Shown: positions 45,501 to 56,406 of the stretch, in pieces
How the letters are laid out: every line of letters starts with the position of its first letter
Numbering within the stretch: position 1 is the stretch's first letter
Translations under genes and position numbers: made by a program
Source of the DNA: Agelas oroides
Taxonomy: Eukaryota > Porifera > Demospongiae > Agelasida > Agelasidae
NCBI GenBank assembly: GCA_949130485.1
Contig: OX422199.1
Location: 2,718,402-2,782,401, forward strand
Reading direction: 5' to 3'
Length of the DNA: 64,000 nt
Notes under the pieces: model-generated
Database searches by the model: none
Told to the model about the DNA's origin: nothing
What the model saw: only the letters and a program-made list of their open reading frames with translations

Positions 45501-48500
45501 TTCAATTTTGCTAGTGATGTGACTGTGGAAATTCCTCACTGTGCCATTATTGACAGTGAGAGTGACCAAGAGGACTTTTTCATTCTCACAGCACCAGACA
45601 ATGAGGACTCTCCATATTGGAACTTCTCTGAAAAGCTAGAGAGTAAAATCAGTACTTGTCATGTCACTGTCAAGGTACGGCACTTCAGTAAAATAGCGTT
45701 CGTATCTCACAAGAAAATAAAGGAAAAATACAAGAGCAGGTGGAAACAAGACAAGATGAAAAAATTGAAAGAAAGCAGCCTTGATAGTCACATGAAGTAC
45801 ACACGGCAGTCCAGTCTTGGCTCAAACACATCTGATCTGGCTTCAGGTATAACCAGACAGAGAGCATCCTCTTCCCCAGCCCCTTTTTCTAGAGCTAGAA
45901 GTGAAGATGATGTGCTGTCTAGCAGCTTGAGTCGGTTTGTTGTGGTTTACTGTGCACCTAAAGAGAGGTCACTTCCCTCATGGAAGGTTGCTTTTGTCAT
46001 CTCATACTCTCACCCAACTGGTTGGATGGTAAGCATGATAATGTGACTAAAGCTAGTAGTATTTAATCTAGATCACACCCCAATTAGGTTGAGTTTAGTG
46101 ATGTACACTTATCTTATATGGCTACTTAGCTTATCATAAGGATTTATCAAGGAAAAGCCAGGCATGACACTTCTGTTATGAATAGAAAGGCAGACCTTTA
46201 CCAGCTCACATGCATCATTACCCTGCTTGAAGCATTGCAGCATGTTCAAGGCATAATAGGCTATGTGACATCATGTAAGCAGATAAATACCTTTAAATAC
46301 CTTGACTCCATTTTTGTCACTTCATCTAGCCTGGCAATTCTAAGGATTTAGGTAATTGTTTGCAGGCTTGTTGCAGCCTGCATACTCCTGCGTGCTGTAA
46401 TTTCATATGTACCCACTGTAATATTTTGTACCCAATTTATGTACAGCCCTGAAATTGAGGATAAAATTGTGAGCATGTTGGTATCTGCTTCTTTTACGTT
46501 GCTTAGGTTGCCAAGCAAACTGCACAAAGTGCACTTGTTTGCTCCTCACTGAGCTTTGATCCAGTGTATTTTACATTTGATGAGCAAGTACTTCAGTTTG
46601 AACCAGCAGTATGGGAACAAGATGGATGGGAAGTGGAGGCCGCCAAATCCCCTCAGGTAATTTGATCTGTTTACATAGCCAGAACAAATTTTTTATACAC
46701 GCCCTGCGGCCTTGTCAAAGAATCGTGTCTGGACACCTCCACTGGGAAACTGAGGCCTAATTATAAAGCAGTGTTGTTTTAGGTAACTAAACCTAAAATT
46801 TTGGTAAGGCATTTCTCATTTTAGTTTTAATATTACCTTAGTCCACTAATTAAAAACTACAACTATACTACTTTAAAATCACCATAAATAGCAATACTAG
46901 CCCTTTTTAGATTTATTAATTAAAACTAAAACTAAACTAACAATTTGAATGTGTAGCCAACTAAAACTAAACTACGAGTCCGAACATTAAACTAAAACAA
47001 CACTGTTATAAAGCATGTCAGCATATTGTCACACTATTCAGATTGCTCAGGGAAGTAAATTGCATTTATACATCATCTTAGATAACCAGCTTACAAATTT
47101 TTGGGCGCCAAATCCTACCCTACTAGCCATGTTACACATACTAGCTGCCACATGATTGCTTGTTTACATATAACACACTGACCCAGTACATATTATTATG
47201 AGAAATTTGGTAAGTGTGATCAGGCCCTATTTCCAATTTCGTGGAGGGGCCTGCATAGGAATGATACTATTACCTTCATCTAGAACCACGGAGACTGTCA
47301 AGACTTGTTGGTGTTGTCTAGAACTACTTTCCCAGGCTTGGAAGTTGATCATGACAATATGCACTCAGATTGGATGTTTATTGATTCCTGAATATTATAT
47401 TTTCGGGTATACATAACTAGCATGTAGTACCCTAATTTCTGTCATGCTGGAGTGAATTGTGGTTTAGTTTACAAGATTACTATGTTACCATGAGCAGTTA
47501 ATTTTTTGGAATTGCATATACTGTACATTTTTTTCATCTTAAAATTTATTTGCAACAGATTCCGAGATGGCAGGTAGTGCAGTACAACAAGTTACCAGAG
47601 GAAAAACAATTTTCATTAGTGGACTTTTGTCCACACTTGATATACCACATCAGTGAAGGAGCTGATTCTCCCAAACCACTGAAGTGCAGAATTGATGTCA
47701 AAGGGGCAAAGTCGTGTGGAAAACCAGTCTACTTCATGCTGACAGGTTTTGTTACTTTTGATATGCATATCAAGATGCTATAAATGAACAAACCATAGTA
47801 AGGAAGTAGTCTGCAACTTGCATGTTTACACTGGAGCACCTGAGATATGTAACATCTACACCTCTTGTTATTCCTTGTTCAGAGGCACAAGTTGATGCAG
47901 GACAGCCATCCACCATGAGACACGAGATGTGCAGTTCTAGTGAAGGTATCACCACCAGTATCTGCTTGCAAGATTATCATCTCAGATTGTTTTTGTGATG
48001 TGAATGAGGTATACTGGTGTGCTGCATTGGTCTCTGCGCATATGAATGATGTTTTTTCACAGGCACACTTCAGTCTGATGCAGCAAGACCACCATTCCCC
48101 AAGACATGTCCAACCACTGCTGGTATGTGCCATGATTTCAATGCAGTGACACAGTAGTGTGCACATATATAGTGTGTACTTGTTTTGTAATCATTGCTGG
48201 GTATCTTTGTCCTCTAAGACTCAAAACCAACAATAGCACAGCTGGCAATGCTGAAGAATGCTAAGGGGGAAAAGGTGGAGATTATTGAGACCATTGCTTC
48301 AGATTGGGAGAAGGTTGGGCTTCTGATGGACTTTGACCCAAAGGGAAGAAAGATTGCAAACATTGAAGCAGAGTATGCTCACAAGCGAAATGGTCCAGTT
48401 GTCTGCTGCCGAAGGATGTTCACACTTTGGTTAGACCGACCAGATGCTACCTGGCAAAATCTCACTGAACTGTTGGTTGATGCAGAACATAAAGATCTTG

Positions 48501-48532
48501 CTGAACAGGTTAAAGATGCTCTAGGTTTGTAG
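42577..48532 (+). CDS. CARD-ZU5-UPA-ZU5-UPA-death-domain protein (PIDD-like layout)
   Basis: Nine exons with fully consistent phases: 42577-43054, 43247-44160, 44267-44407, 44805-46028, 46507-46656, 47559-47745, 47883-47945, 48063-48122, 48219-48532; 1176 residues. Residues about 10-85 form a CARD-like bundle (MVEPLLPVLKDRGVISPEQ, FETFLGFVECI). ZU5-1 spans about 183-320 (LSLSVPPGTV, GPFSIPDKYLVV). A UPA-like segment follows (YAVILFEAQN). ZU5-2 is at about 672-815 (AVDIPEQAIP, GPFIFPHPDIEICSAVVYL), then a second UPA-like region (FVVVYCAP, SWKVAFVISYS). The C-terminus, from about 1095, is a death domain (IASDWEKVGLLMDF, WLDRPDATWQNLTELL). PIDD also joins two ZU5, UPA and death domains, but has LRRs instead of a CARD. 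HFS at 804-806 matches the PIDD self-cleavage triad; ZU5-1 has DFS at 311-313. A role in assembling death-fold complexes is inferred. Confidence 0.88.
46780..47015. repeat. AACTAAAACT-rich dispersed repeat, copy 2
   Basis: AATTAAAACTAAAACTAAAC, then AACAATTTGAATGTG and AACAACACTGTTATAA; the motif order matches copy 1 at 34590-34765. It lies in the intron between exons 5 and 6 of the CARD-ZU5 gene. Confidence 0.6.
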
Positions 48533-49789
48533 ATTAGTGTGTGGTATTGACTGTTTGTCTTGCTTTGCTTAAATAATTCACTTATTCATTTTTTTTTAAC
48601 TACCTTTCAGTTAAATATTATATTTCTGTTTTCCTGTTTATGAGTTCAGTTTGTATTATGTAGCTGCTGATAAGAGGAAGGCATACAATGTAATGGCTGC
48701 ATGATAGCCATTGCAGCTTGTTATTACCCAGTTTCATGCGTTGGTAGAGGAGGATCTCACAGTTTCTATGTGAGTAAAATGGAACATTTACAAAGCATCT
48801 GTATTTGTAAACAAGAATGAACAGGAAGTAGTAAACAGTTAAGGAGACTGATGTTCAGTCTCTTAAGTCCTCTGATGTTGAAGAGGACTTGATCGAAGCA
48901 AAGGGCAAGGGATGCATGGTAGAGGAGGTGTGTGAGTGAGTATCTTCTGTGTCCATTTATGTACATTCTAGTTGATGTCACTCACTTTATGTTCTTCCAT
49001 TTAAACCATAAATGTGCAAAACCTCTCATGAGCTTTGGTACAGGTGACCAACCTCCACACAAGCTCAAAACAGTTGAGCAGAGCTACCCAATGGACACTG
49101 AGTGATGCAAAAATGAGATGCTAACCATGCGGCTGCAGATGTTTCCCACTGCTCGCTGGAGAGCTGTCACTAGAGCTCTGCATGAAATGAACCATCACGT
49201 GCCAGAAGTGTACAGGCCGGTGTATGTACGCCCCAGAATTGCTGCACATCAGCTATACTGTCATAGTTTCAGGTAAATTGATGCCTAACCGGGACATAAT
49301 ATCATATACTAGTGAAATATCTGTGCCTATCTACATTACAAGGGCAAGAATCACAAACACAAGTTACAAGAAGTACCATAAATTGTTTAACCACAGAGTA
49401 GTTGCCCTGGTTGCAGGCAAACTGAGGACAAGTGAGGTTCATCTTGATAACTATAACTAGCATAAGCAACCTGAGAGAAGCTGGCCTGGCCTAGCTGGTC
49501 ATCTTACAACCTTATGATCTGACAAAACCCTCAGAAGGACTTTACTTACTTACAAAATAGTGGACTACAACAGGAAGTTTCACTGTGTAGTTATCGTCAG
49601 CTTTTCGACCTAGTCTCTCTCTGTCCTGGCTATGGTCAATGTAATAATTTGTACATCCAATGTTATAAAAGGTGTAACTGGTGTCTTATTGGTGCAGTAA
49701 TTTGTTTTATCAGTACTATATGTAGCAGACAGGTCCATGTTTACACATTCTACAGTCCCACATGTGAACCCATCAAGTAGAATCAGACC
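48533..49789. other. Intergenic, no gene seen
   Basis: Holds the 3' flank of the CARD-ZU5-death gene and of the minus-strand gene ending at 49790. No repeat family, exon or clear poly(A) signal was identified. Confidence 0.4.
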
Positions 49790-50155
49790 TTAGTTATATT
49801 TCAAGTTACACTTGATGTGTTCACATATTTTCACTTTGTATCCTTGTCTGGTTAGGCTATTGCTGTCCTCTTCACCACCAAAATCATTCATTTCTATGTG
49901 GTGTACTGTTGAGCTTTGCATTACCTCAGTCTGGTTCTCTTCTTTCAATGCCTCTAGCTGGAACTCCATGGGATTTGCTTTGACACTGACATCTCATTGA
50001 ACAAACATGATTCAGGTGTCCTGTTATGGAAGGAAGGCACCATGCATTATTGCACCAGCAAGACAAACTGTCAAATGATAACCATAGGCTGCATACCCAC
50101 CTGTAGCCACCAGAACTGTTGTTTTCCGCATGGAACCAAAGCTCTTGGCATTCTT
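49790..50155 (-). CDS. Two terminal exons of an unrecognised gene
   Basis: Exon 50155-50101 (AAGAATGCC ... GCTACAG|GTGGGT, phase 1) joins exon 49992-49790 (acceptor TTCAATGAG, tentative) with matching phase. The peptide reads KNAKSFGSMRKTTVLVAT, then DVSVKANPMEFQLEALKEEN and ends KCNLKYN at a TAA. The 67-codon open stretch, charged helix and long gap without stops look coding. No domain is recognised and no upstream exon was found up to 51 kb. The acceptor lacks a strong pyrimidine tract, so the model is uncertain. It could be a partial duplicate of another gene. Confidence 0.35.
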
Positions 50156-50489
50156 CTCCAAACATGCACACAGAAGAAGAGGAAGATGAGGAAACTTTGC
50201 AGTGAGTTGAATGTGAGTTGAATGTGGCATAATATTATAGTTATATCTATTTTAAAAATCATTCTTCATTGACCACTAGGCATTACTGCAGCTAGCATCT
50301 GAACCACTTCACAGATGAAGAAAAGGACTGAAAGTATGCCAACGAAAGCAGCTCAGCAGAGTGGTGGATGACTGACAGGTCTTATACTGGTGGTTGACTG
50401 GTGGACGAGCAAGTATTTCCTTCCACATCTCCACAGTACCATGCAGTGGCATACCAAGTGAAACTGTTTGGACCTTCAGATTGTTATAT

Positions 50490-50895
50490 AGCTAGGTCGT
50501 TTTCTATGACTTTGCATCTGTTAGCTAGGTCATTTTCTATGACTGCATCTGTTGGCTAGGTCATTTTCTATGACTTTGCATCTGTTGGCTAGGCCATTTT
50601 CTATGACTGCATCTGTTAGCTAGGTGACTGCATCTGTTAGCTAGGTCATTTTCTATGACTTTGCATCTATCAGCTAGGTCATTTTCTATGACTTTGCATC
50701 TGTTAGCTAGGTCATTTTCTATGATTTGGCATCTGTTAGCTAGGTCATTTTCTATGACTGTATCTGTTAGCTAGGTCATTTTCTATGACTTTGCATCTGT
50801 TAGCTAGGTCATTTTCTATGACTGTATCTGTTAGCTAGGTCATTTTCTATGACTTTGCATCTGTTAGCTAGGTCATTTTCTATGACTTTGCATCT
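50490..50895. repeat. 30/33-bp minisatellite, about 13 copies
   Basis: Units of TTTGCATCTGTTAGCTAGGT plus CATTTTCTATGAC; a shorter variant lacks the TTG. Long and short units are interspersed, showing unequal exchange. Confidence 0.95.
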
Positions 50896-51057
50896 AGTTT
50901 CTATGATACTATACGTGATTGACAAATCAACAAACAACATTACCTTGTTCAAGCACCCACCTATCCTACATGTTTTTAAGAAATGGCATTTTAATTTCAT
51001 TCAAATTTAAAAAACACAAGATCACATAGTATATAGTAGCTAAAACTTATATGATAT

Positions 51058-51450
51058 TTATATATTTGACACACATGGCTATTATAAATAAAAAATGTTT
51101 GTATGCACATGCACATGAAGTCAGTTGGCTCCAAACACAACGGGTATCTCATCATGCACCAATCTTTTATGATACTTGATTGGTGGCAATTTCCCGATCC
51201 AGCTGGTGACCAACTTGGAGAGGGACTCCTTGAGCTCCCTCTCCCTCTCATGCTGAGCCTTTAGCCTCGCCACCAACTTCTGCTCCATGCGTGTACCTCT
51301 CCCTCTTACAAGCCAGTCTACCACCAGTTTTGGTTACTGCCGTTTATGCAAATGAACAGTGGTGGTGCAGCTTGAAACAGAATTCAAACCGTGGTAGATA
51401 CATGCATTGAATGTCCTCTGTGCAGCTGCTGCCTTCTTTGTCTCTAGTTC
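51058..51450 (-). pseudogene. Broken duplicate of the 3' end of the stathmin-like gene
   Basis: The segment matches 52665-53100 through the 3' flank, last exon, intron and part of the preceding exon. The last exon still reads MEQKLVARLKAQHERERELK and ends DEIPVVFGAN, but has an insertion (SWIG) and lacks the acceptor; the region of the preceding exon has lost its AAG|GTATGT donor and is frame-disrupted. It is a partial tandem copy that cannot make the full protein. It is about 1.4 kb downstream of the intact gene, in the same orientation. Confidence 0.85.
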
Positions 51451-51772
51451 TTCCCTTGTCCTTGAGGGAATTGTTTTGTAATTATTTGACAGTCAGCTTA
51501 GCACTTACTGTTCGACTCCAAAAGATTCTGTCAGCTCTCTTTCGCCAAGTACCATCAAGTGTAGAGACTGTTTATGAGCAAAACACGTTTGCTTCAGATT
51601 TTGTTACACGCGTGCATTTTTTACATGTACACAGTGTTTGAGAAACTACTTGCATTTTTGAACTGATCTCTAGACACTGTATGATTGCGCATCATAATTT
51701 TCTTTTTGTACGTAGCTTACCAACTGTTTGTAACTCAAGTTGGTACACTTCTCTTTGTATCATGTAATTGTC

Positions 51773-51864
51773 CAGCCTTGTTCCCAGGCTCTCTCACATG
51801 CACACGGACATCCAAACGTACACATTTTGATGTTTGTGTAGAGGAGAACCTGGGGACAAGGCTA
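51773..51864. mobile_element. 92-bp TAGCCTYG foldback, decayed left end
   Basis: CCAGCCTTGTTCCCAGGCTC and ACCTGGGGACAAGGCTA with inner ACGTACACATTTTG / CACACGGACATCC arms only partly paired. No clean target duplication. Confidence 0.5.
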
Positions 51865-52218
51865 CTGGTCCACTTGGTCCATGTTTATTTTCACATTCTA
51901 CAGTACAGTATATATGTATAGTTAAGTGTTTAGTCACCAGGTTTTGTAAGCTAGTTGTATGTAAATAACAATTAACATTGTTTTCATGTAAAGTTGTTAT
52001 ACACTCTTGCACATGTGTATGGCATGGAGGCCATATTGGTTTTATATCATGTTATATACTATGCTTTGGGATGTACATAATCAATGAAGTTCATTATTAA
52101 ATCACAGATCTACCATGAACATTTGCAATAAGTATGGTGTAGATAGATGCGCATATCCAAGTCTTTTCTAATGAAAAACCAGAGGCCTGGCATGTGGAGA
52201 ACTCTTCCATAAGGCAGC

Positions 52219-52459
52219 CAAGAGCGCATAAGAACGGGCGGCTTGAGTAAGAGTGTGTAACTCCAATAGAAGCCCATAGTCTGGTCAAAATTATTGAACC
52301 GTACTAAAAATAGAACACCTGGTCATGTGCTTAGCAACAATGGCTTATGTTTATGCGCAGCTGTGCACGTGTTACTATTTTTAGTACTAGCGGTAAAGTC
52401 CGACCGGTTTCAAATTTTTACACACTCTTACTCAAGCTGCCCATTCTTATGGGCTCTTG
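52219..52459. mobile_element. Foldback, AAGAGCGCATAAGAACGGGC ends, copy 1
   Basis: Left CAAGAGCGCATAAGAACGGG mirrors CCCATTCTTATGGGCTCTTG; inner ACTAAAAATAG arms also pair. Copy 2 is at 63729-63990. Non-coding. Confidence 0.8.
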
Positions 52460-52717
52460 TGCAGCTGATGGAGCCTGGTACTATTGGCTGAAACGTGTTC
52501 TGCGCAATGGGTGACTTTGCATAACATCTAGGCTTGCCATTTTTTTGGGAGATGTGGTTCACTGATTGGTCATGGTTTCATTCAGAATTTAGATAATACA
52601 AGAAGATCAAATAATCGATAAGCTATAATTTATAATACTATACATAGTCTACCCTAGGACTCTATAATTGACACACTTGGCTATTATGACTAAAAATGTT
52701 TTTATGCACATGCACAG

Positions 52718-53841
52718 TCAGTTTGCCCCAAACACCACAGGTATTTCGTCATGTACCAGTTTTTTATGGCACTTAATTGGTGGCAATTTTCTGGTGACCA
52801 ACTTGGAGAGGGACTCTTTGAGTTCCCTCTCCATCTCATGCCGAGCCTTCAGCCTCGCCACCAAGTTCTGCTCCAGCTCCTGCAGAGTTGACATATAATG
52901 CAAGGGTAACAGTGATGCATGTACAGTACAGTAGCCATTTTACCACCAGTTTTAGTTACTATCATATTTGCAAATGGTGGGCCAGTCCATGTGGAGTGGC
53001 CTAAAAGCAACTGCAAACAGCTAGTGGCAGATACATGCATTGAGTGACATACCTTCCTCCTCTGTGATGCTGCTGCTTGCTTTGCGTCCAAGTCTTTCTT
53101 AGTCGCCCTCCTACGTTTCCTCTTCATCACAGGCTTGCCCTCAGACCTCTGGGCACCCACCTGAACCTCAAAAGCTACCCCAGTCCTCAGTTGCTGCAGA
53201 TGTGCCTCGCTGGAGGAGCTGGTTTTCTTCTCCAAAACCCATGGCGGTTGAGGCATTGGAGGCTTCACTGCAGCAAGAGTCTTCTTGGTCTTCTTCCTAC
53301 TTCCTGCAGGCAGTTTCAGCGCTAGGCCTTCGATTTGGAGGTCAGGGACCTCCAGACCCTCTGCAACTTCGGCTACATCTTGAGAGATCTGGTCTGAAAA
53401 TTCCGTAATCACGGACGCATATTCTCCATCAAGCCCGGACGCATATTCTCCATCAAGCCCGGTGTTCATTCCTCCAACACTGCTCTTCTTAGAAGATATG
53501 CGAATGAAATGCTGTGAGTTAGACTGGGTTGAAGGAATGGTGGAGTCTGCTTTCTGAATTGCTTCCCGTACCACCACGTGTTGGGTCTGATCATCTTTGA
53601 CTTTGGGTTTCTTGGTGTTTGTTACTGGCTTTGTGTTGACGTTCTGGGCTCGGTTCTGGGGGCAGGGGGCCACCCGCACCTTTGATCTACGATTGCTCTT
53701 TGGGCGCTGTAGTAGCAGCAAGGGGGGGGAGGATATGATGAACAATGGCGTACAAATTAAAATTTCTAGCTAAGAGAGCAATAACTGCCTTACCAGGCTT
53801 CGCAGAACCGCTCGGAAGAAATTCATCATGATCACTGCCAT
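52718..53841 (-). CDS. Second stathmin-like protein, shortened domain
   Basis: Exons 53841-53794, 53706-53053, 52879-52718, all phase 0, 287 residues. It starts MAVIMMNFFRAVLRSL rather than with a myristoylation motif. A low-complexity region follows (two copies of DGEYASGL-type repeat), then GVAFEVQVG, KKDLDAKQAAASQRRK and, in the last exon, ELEQNLVARLKARHEMEREL. These align with the gene at 32080, including the same phase-0 intron after RRK. The part matching the stathmin NKENREA core is absent: KESLSKLV leads directly to a basic tail ending DEIPVVFGAN. It is a diverged paralogue, possibly lacking tubulin binding. A different upstream start is possible. Confidence 0.75.
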
Positions 53842-54622
53842 ATCCGGAATAGTTTGTTTCTTGAGTCTTGATAAGCAATAATAGAAATATTAATGACAAA
53901 CGCTTTCGCGCTTGTTTTATACACCGCTTAGCGTCGCGTCACTGATATCGTCGCATACGCATCGCGAGTCTCGCGACGCCACGCGTCACGCGCAGCGTCG
54001 CGTCATGGTCGCGTCCAGTCTCCGTAGCTGGCCGAAGTTCAGCGTGTGTGCGTACCCCTGTACATTGTAGGGAGCTAAATTTGTGTGTTTAGTTTTGTAA
54101 ATCGCCATCCCTAAGGGACAGTGCAATGAAACTTTGATCTTGGAACTTTGGGTCGCGTGGTGTGGCGTCTGTGATGCGTATCCTGAACTATAGCCACCAA
54201 CGCGCAGACTTCATGATCAGCTATTTTACTACAAACTATTCAACGCCTTCCGTTAGATAGAGTTTGACAATTTAGCACAGCACAAGACAGCAGCTAATAG
54301 TGAAGCAGTCAGTGTGTGTCGTATGGCATAGTGCATGAAGAAGAAATGATTAAATACAGACTATCCAGGGACTTTGCTGACTACAGTCTACCACCACTTT
54401 CGTATAGGCTTGTTCGTAAACGAGTTTCATTACGCCCATTGCCTGACTAGGCAACACTCCTCCTCCCATGTGAGGTTAGGATCAGCGGTGTATATTGTGA
54501 GTAATCCTTCAAAACAGACAAATCATGGAAACCATCAAGAACACAACACAACATACACAAAGCTGGTAATTTGTTGAGTGATTCAGTATTAAAGTATAGT
54601 TCAGTGGAGGGTGACAGCATTG
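53842..54622. other. GC-rich upstream region and LITAF 3' flank
   Basis: About 53.92-54.02 kb is unusually CpG-rich, with repeated GCGTCGCGTC and CGCGTC motifs; it probably holds the promoter of the stathmin-like gene. The rest is unremarkable. Confidence 0.45.
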
Positions 54623-55865
54623 TCATTTGTTAAAGCGTCTGTAGACTCCAACAGTGTGTCCACAACTGGGGCAGACATGGTGTGCGTCCTTGAGGATATC
54701 CAAACAGAACGGCAGACAGCAACAGCAACTAAAATGTTGATAAGCAGACAGCAGTACAGTGTGACAACAAAACAAAATAAAAACAAAGAAAAAACAGTTT
54801 TACAGGTAGCTTCAGTGTCATGCTGTAAAGAATACTTCTCGTGCAGTTGTCTGAAAACCACATTAGCAGTCAACAGTATAAAATTTTCAGACATGTAATT
54901 CTGGAATTTTCTACATTTGCCATGAATATCATTTACTTCTCAGTGGCAATTGTGACTTTTCTTCAATAAATGTTTGCTACAGGATCTAGGAGCATGGTTG
55001 CATGTTAAGTGCAATTTACAGGAATAACATCAAGCGCAAAATTTCAATCTCTCCTTGTCCGATGTTAGCTCAAACAGTTGGTGATTGAAATCCTACCTAC
55101 CAGCTTATAGTTTTTTTTTTGCAGATAATATTTTATTGAGAGGTCATGGAGTCTTAACTTGTGTCAATTATTTGCTTATAACTGTATCGGAAAATACGGA
55201 CACTATCTCTGGAAGATTGTATTAACAATTTAATTTTTTAACTGTGAAATGAAAACTAAATGCAGGCAGGTTTGCGAAACCAGAAATTTTCCTTACTCAG
55301 CAAATTTTATTGCTTGAGTTGCAGTTCATGCAGCTGCTATGTTATGGATAAACAGACAACATTGTAAATGGGTGGGGCCTGGGAATAATACTACCGTATA
55401 GTTGGTTTATTTCGCGGGAGAAAATTTTTGCAAATTTCGCGGATCTGTCCCAGTTCGCTAAAATATTATTCGCGAATATTGCATTGATATTGGATCCTCC
55501 GGATCCCATGCCGCGTGTGCAATAGGGGGTGTGGCTAATGTAATGGCAATCCGCGAAAATTTTATTCGCAGAATACACAAATGCCATCCATTCGCGAAAA
55601 TTTTCTCCCGCAAAATAAACCCGCTATACGGTATACAACTCCAAGTCAAATTCTCACCCACAAAATTTAGCTTGGTAATGCCTTCAAAATTCACCTGTCT
55701 ATTCCCTGTAAATATTTACAGCACTGTGTGTACTGCTTACATGAGAGTGAGCATTGCACAGGTACACCATGTTACTTTCCCAGGTCTGTGGTGGACTTGT
55801 GTTTTGATCTCTTTCCGACAGTTTGTACAAGCAGTATGCACTGGAAAATGGTCAAACTCATTTAG

Positions 55866-55923
<58 letters not shown>

Positions 55924-56402
55924 GCGTGTGTGTGTGTGTGTGTGTGAGTATGTGTGTGTGCATGTGTGTGTGCGTGTGTGTGTGAGTATGTGTGTGTGTG
56001 TGTGTGCATGTGTGTGTGTTGTGTGTGTGCGTGCATGCGTGTGTGTGCATGTGTGTGTGTGTGTGTGTGTGTGCACGTGTGTGTATGTGTGCGTGTGTGT
56101 GTGAGTGCATTGTGTGCATGTGTGTGTGTGCATGTGTGCGTGTGTGCATGCGTGTGTGTGTGTGCATGTGTGTGTGTGCGTGTGTGTGTGTGCATGTGTG
56201 TGTGTGTGTGTGTGTGTGTGTGGTAAGGAATGGAGGTGAGGTCTTAATGGAACATAGGACTTATCCTATTTAGAGTAATAGCCACACTACCAACATACAG
56301 TCATTACTGTCAACTAAGAGACAATTATATACACACGTAGCTAGTATACACAAAACTCACTGTAACTTTGGATACATTTGTTCCATGGATCATGGTGCCA
56401 TA
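54623..56402 (-). CDS. LITAF: LITAF-domain protein, 5' end not found
   Basis: Three exons with matching phases: 56402-56361 (acceptor after a CT repeat, GTGAGT donor), 55865-55741 (acceptor after a CA repeat) and 54728-54623. Together they encode [14 protein letters not shown], then [60 protein letters not shown] and RRFNK with TGA. This is a whole LITAF domain: the paired CxxC knuckles (TACTNC, VCPSCG) and the hydrophobic CCCCLPF membrane-dipping segment are intact. LITAF proteins sit on the cytosolic face of late endosomes and lysosomes and recruit ESCRT and NEDD4-type ligases through an N-terminal Pro-rich part. That N-terminal exon was not identified; the candidate at 59696-59774 has incompatible phase unless another exon intervenes. 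Confidence 0.88.
55392..55633. mobile_element. 242-bp foldback, TACCGTATAG ends
   Basis: TACCGTATAG ... CTATACGGTA enclose arms pairing TTTATTTCGCGGGAGAAAAT and its complement; the loop includes GGATCCTCCGGATCC. It sits in the last LITAF intron. Confidence 0.8.
55868..56222. repeat. (GT)n microsatellite abutting a LITAF acceptor
   Basis: About 355 bp of GT with GC, GA and CATG interruptions. In the LITAF RNA it is a CA tract ending directly in the CAG acceptor of exon 55865-55741. Confidence 0.98.
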
Positions 56403-56404
56403 CT

Positions 56405-56406
<2 letters not shown>

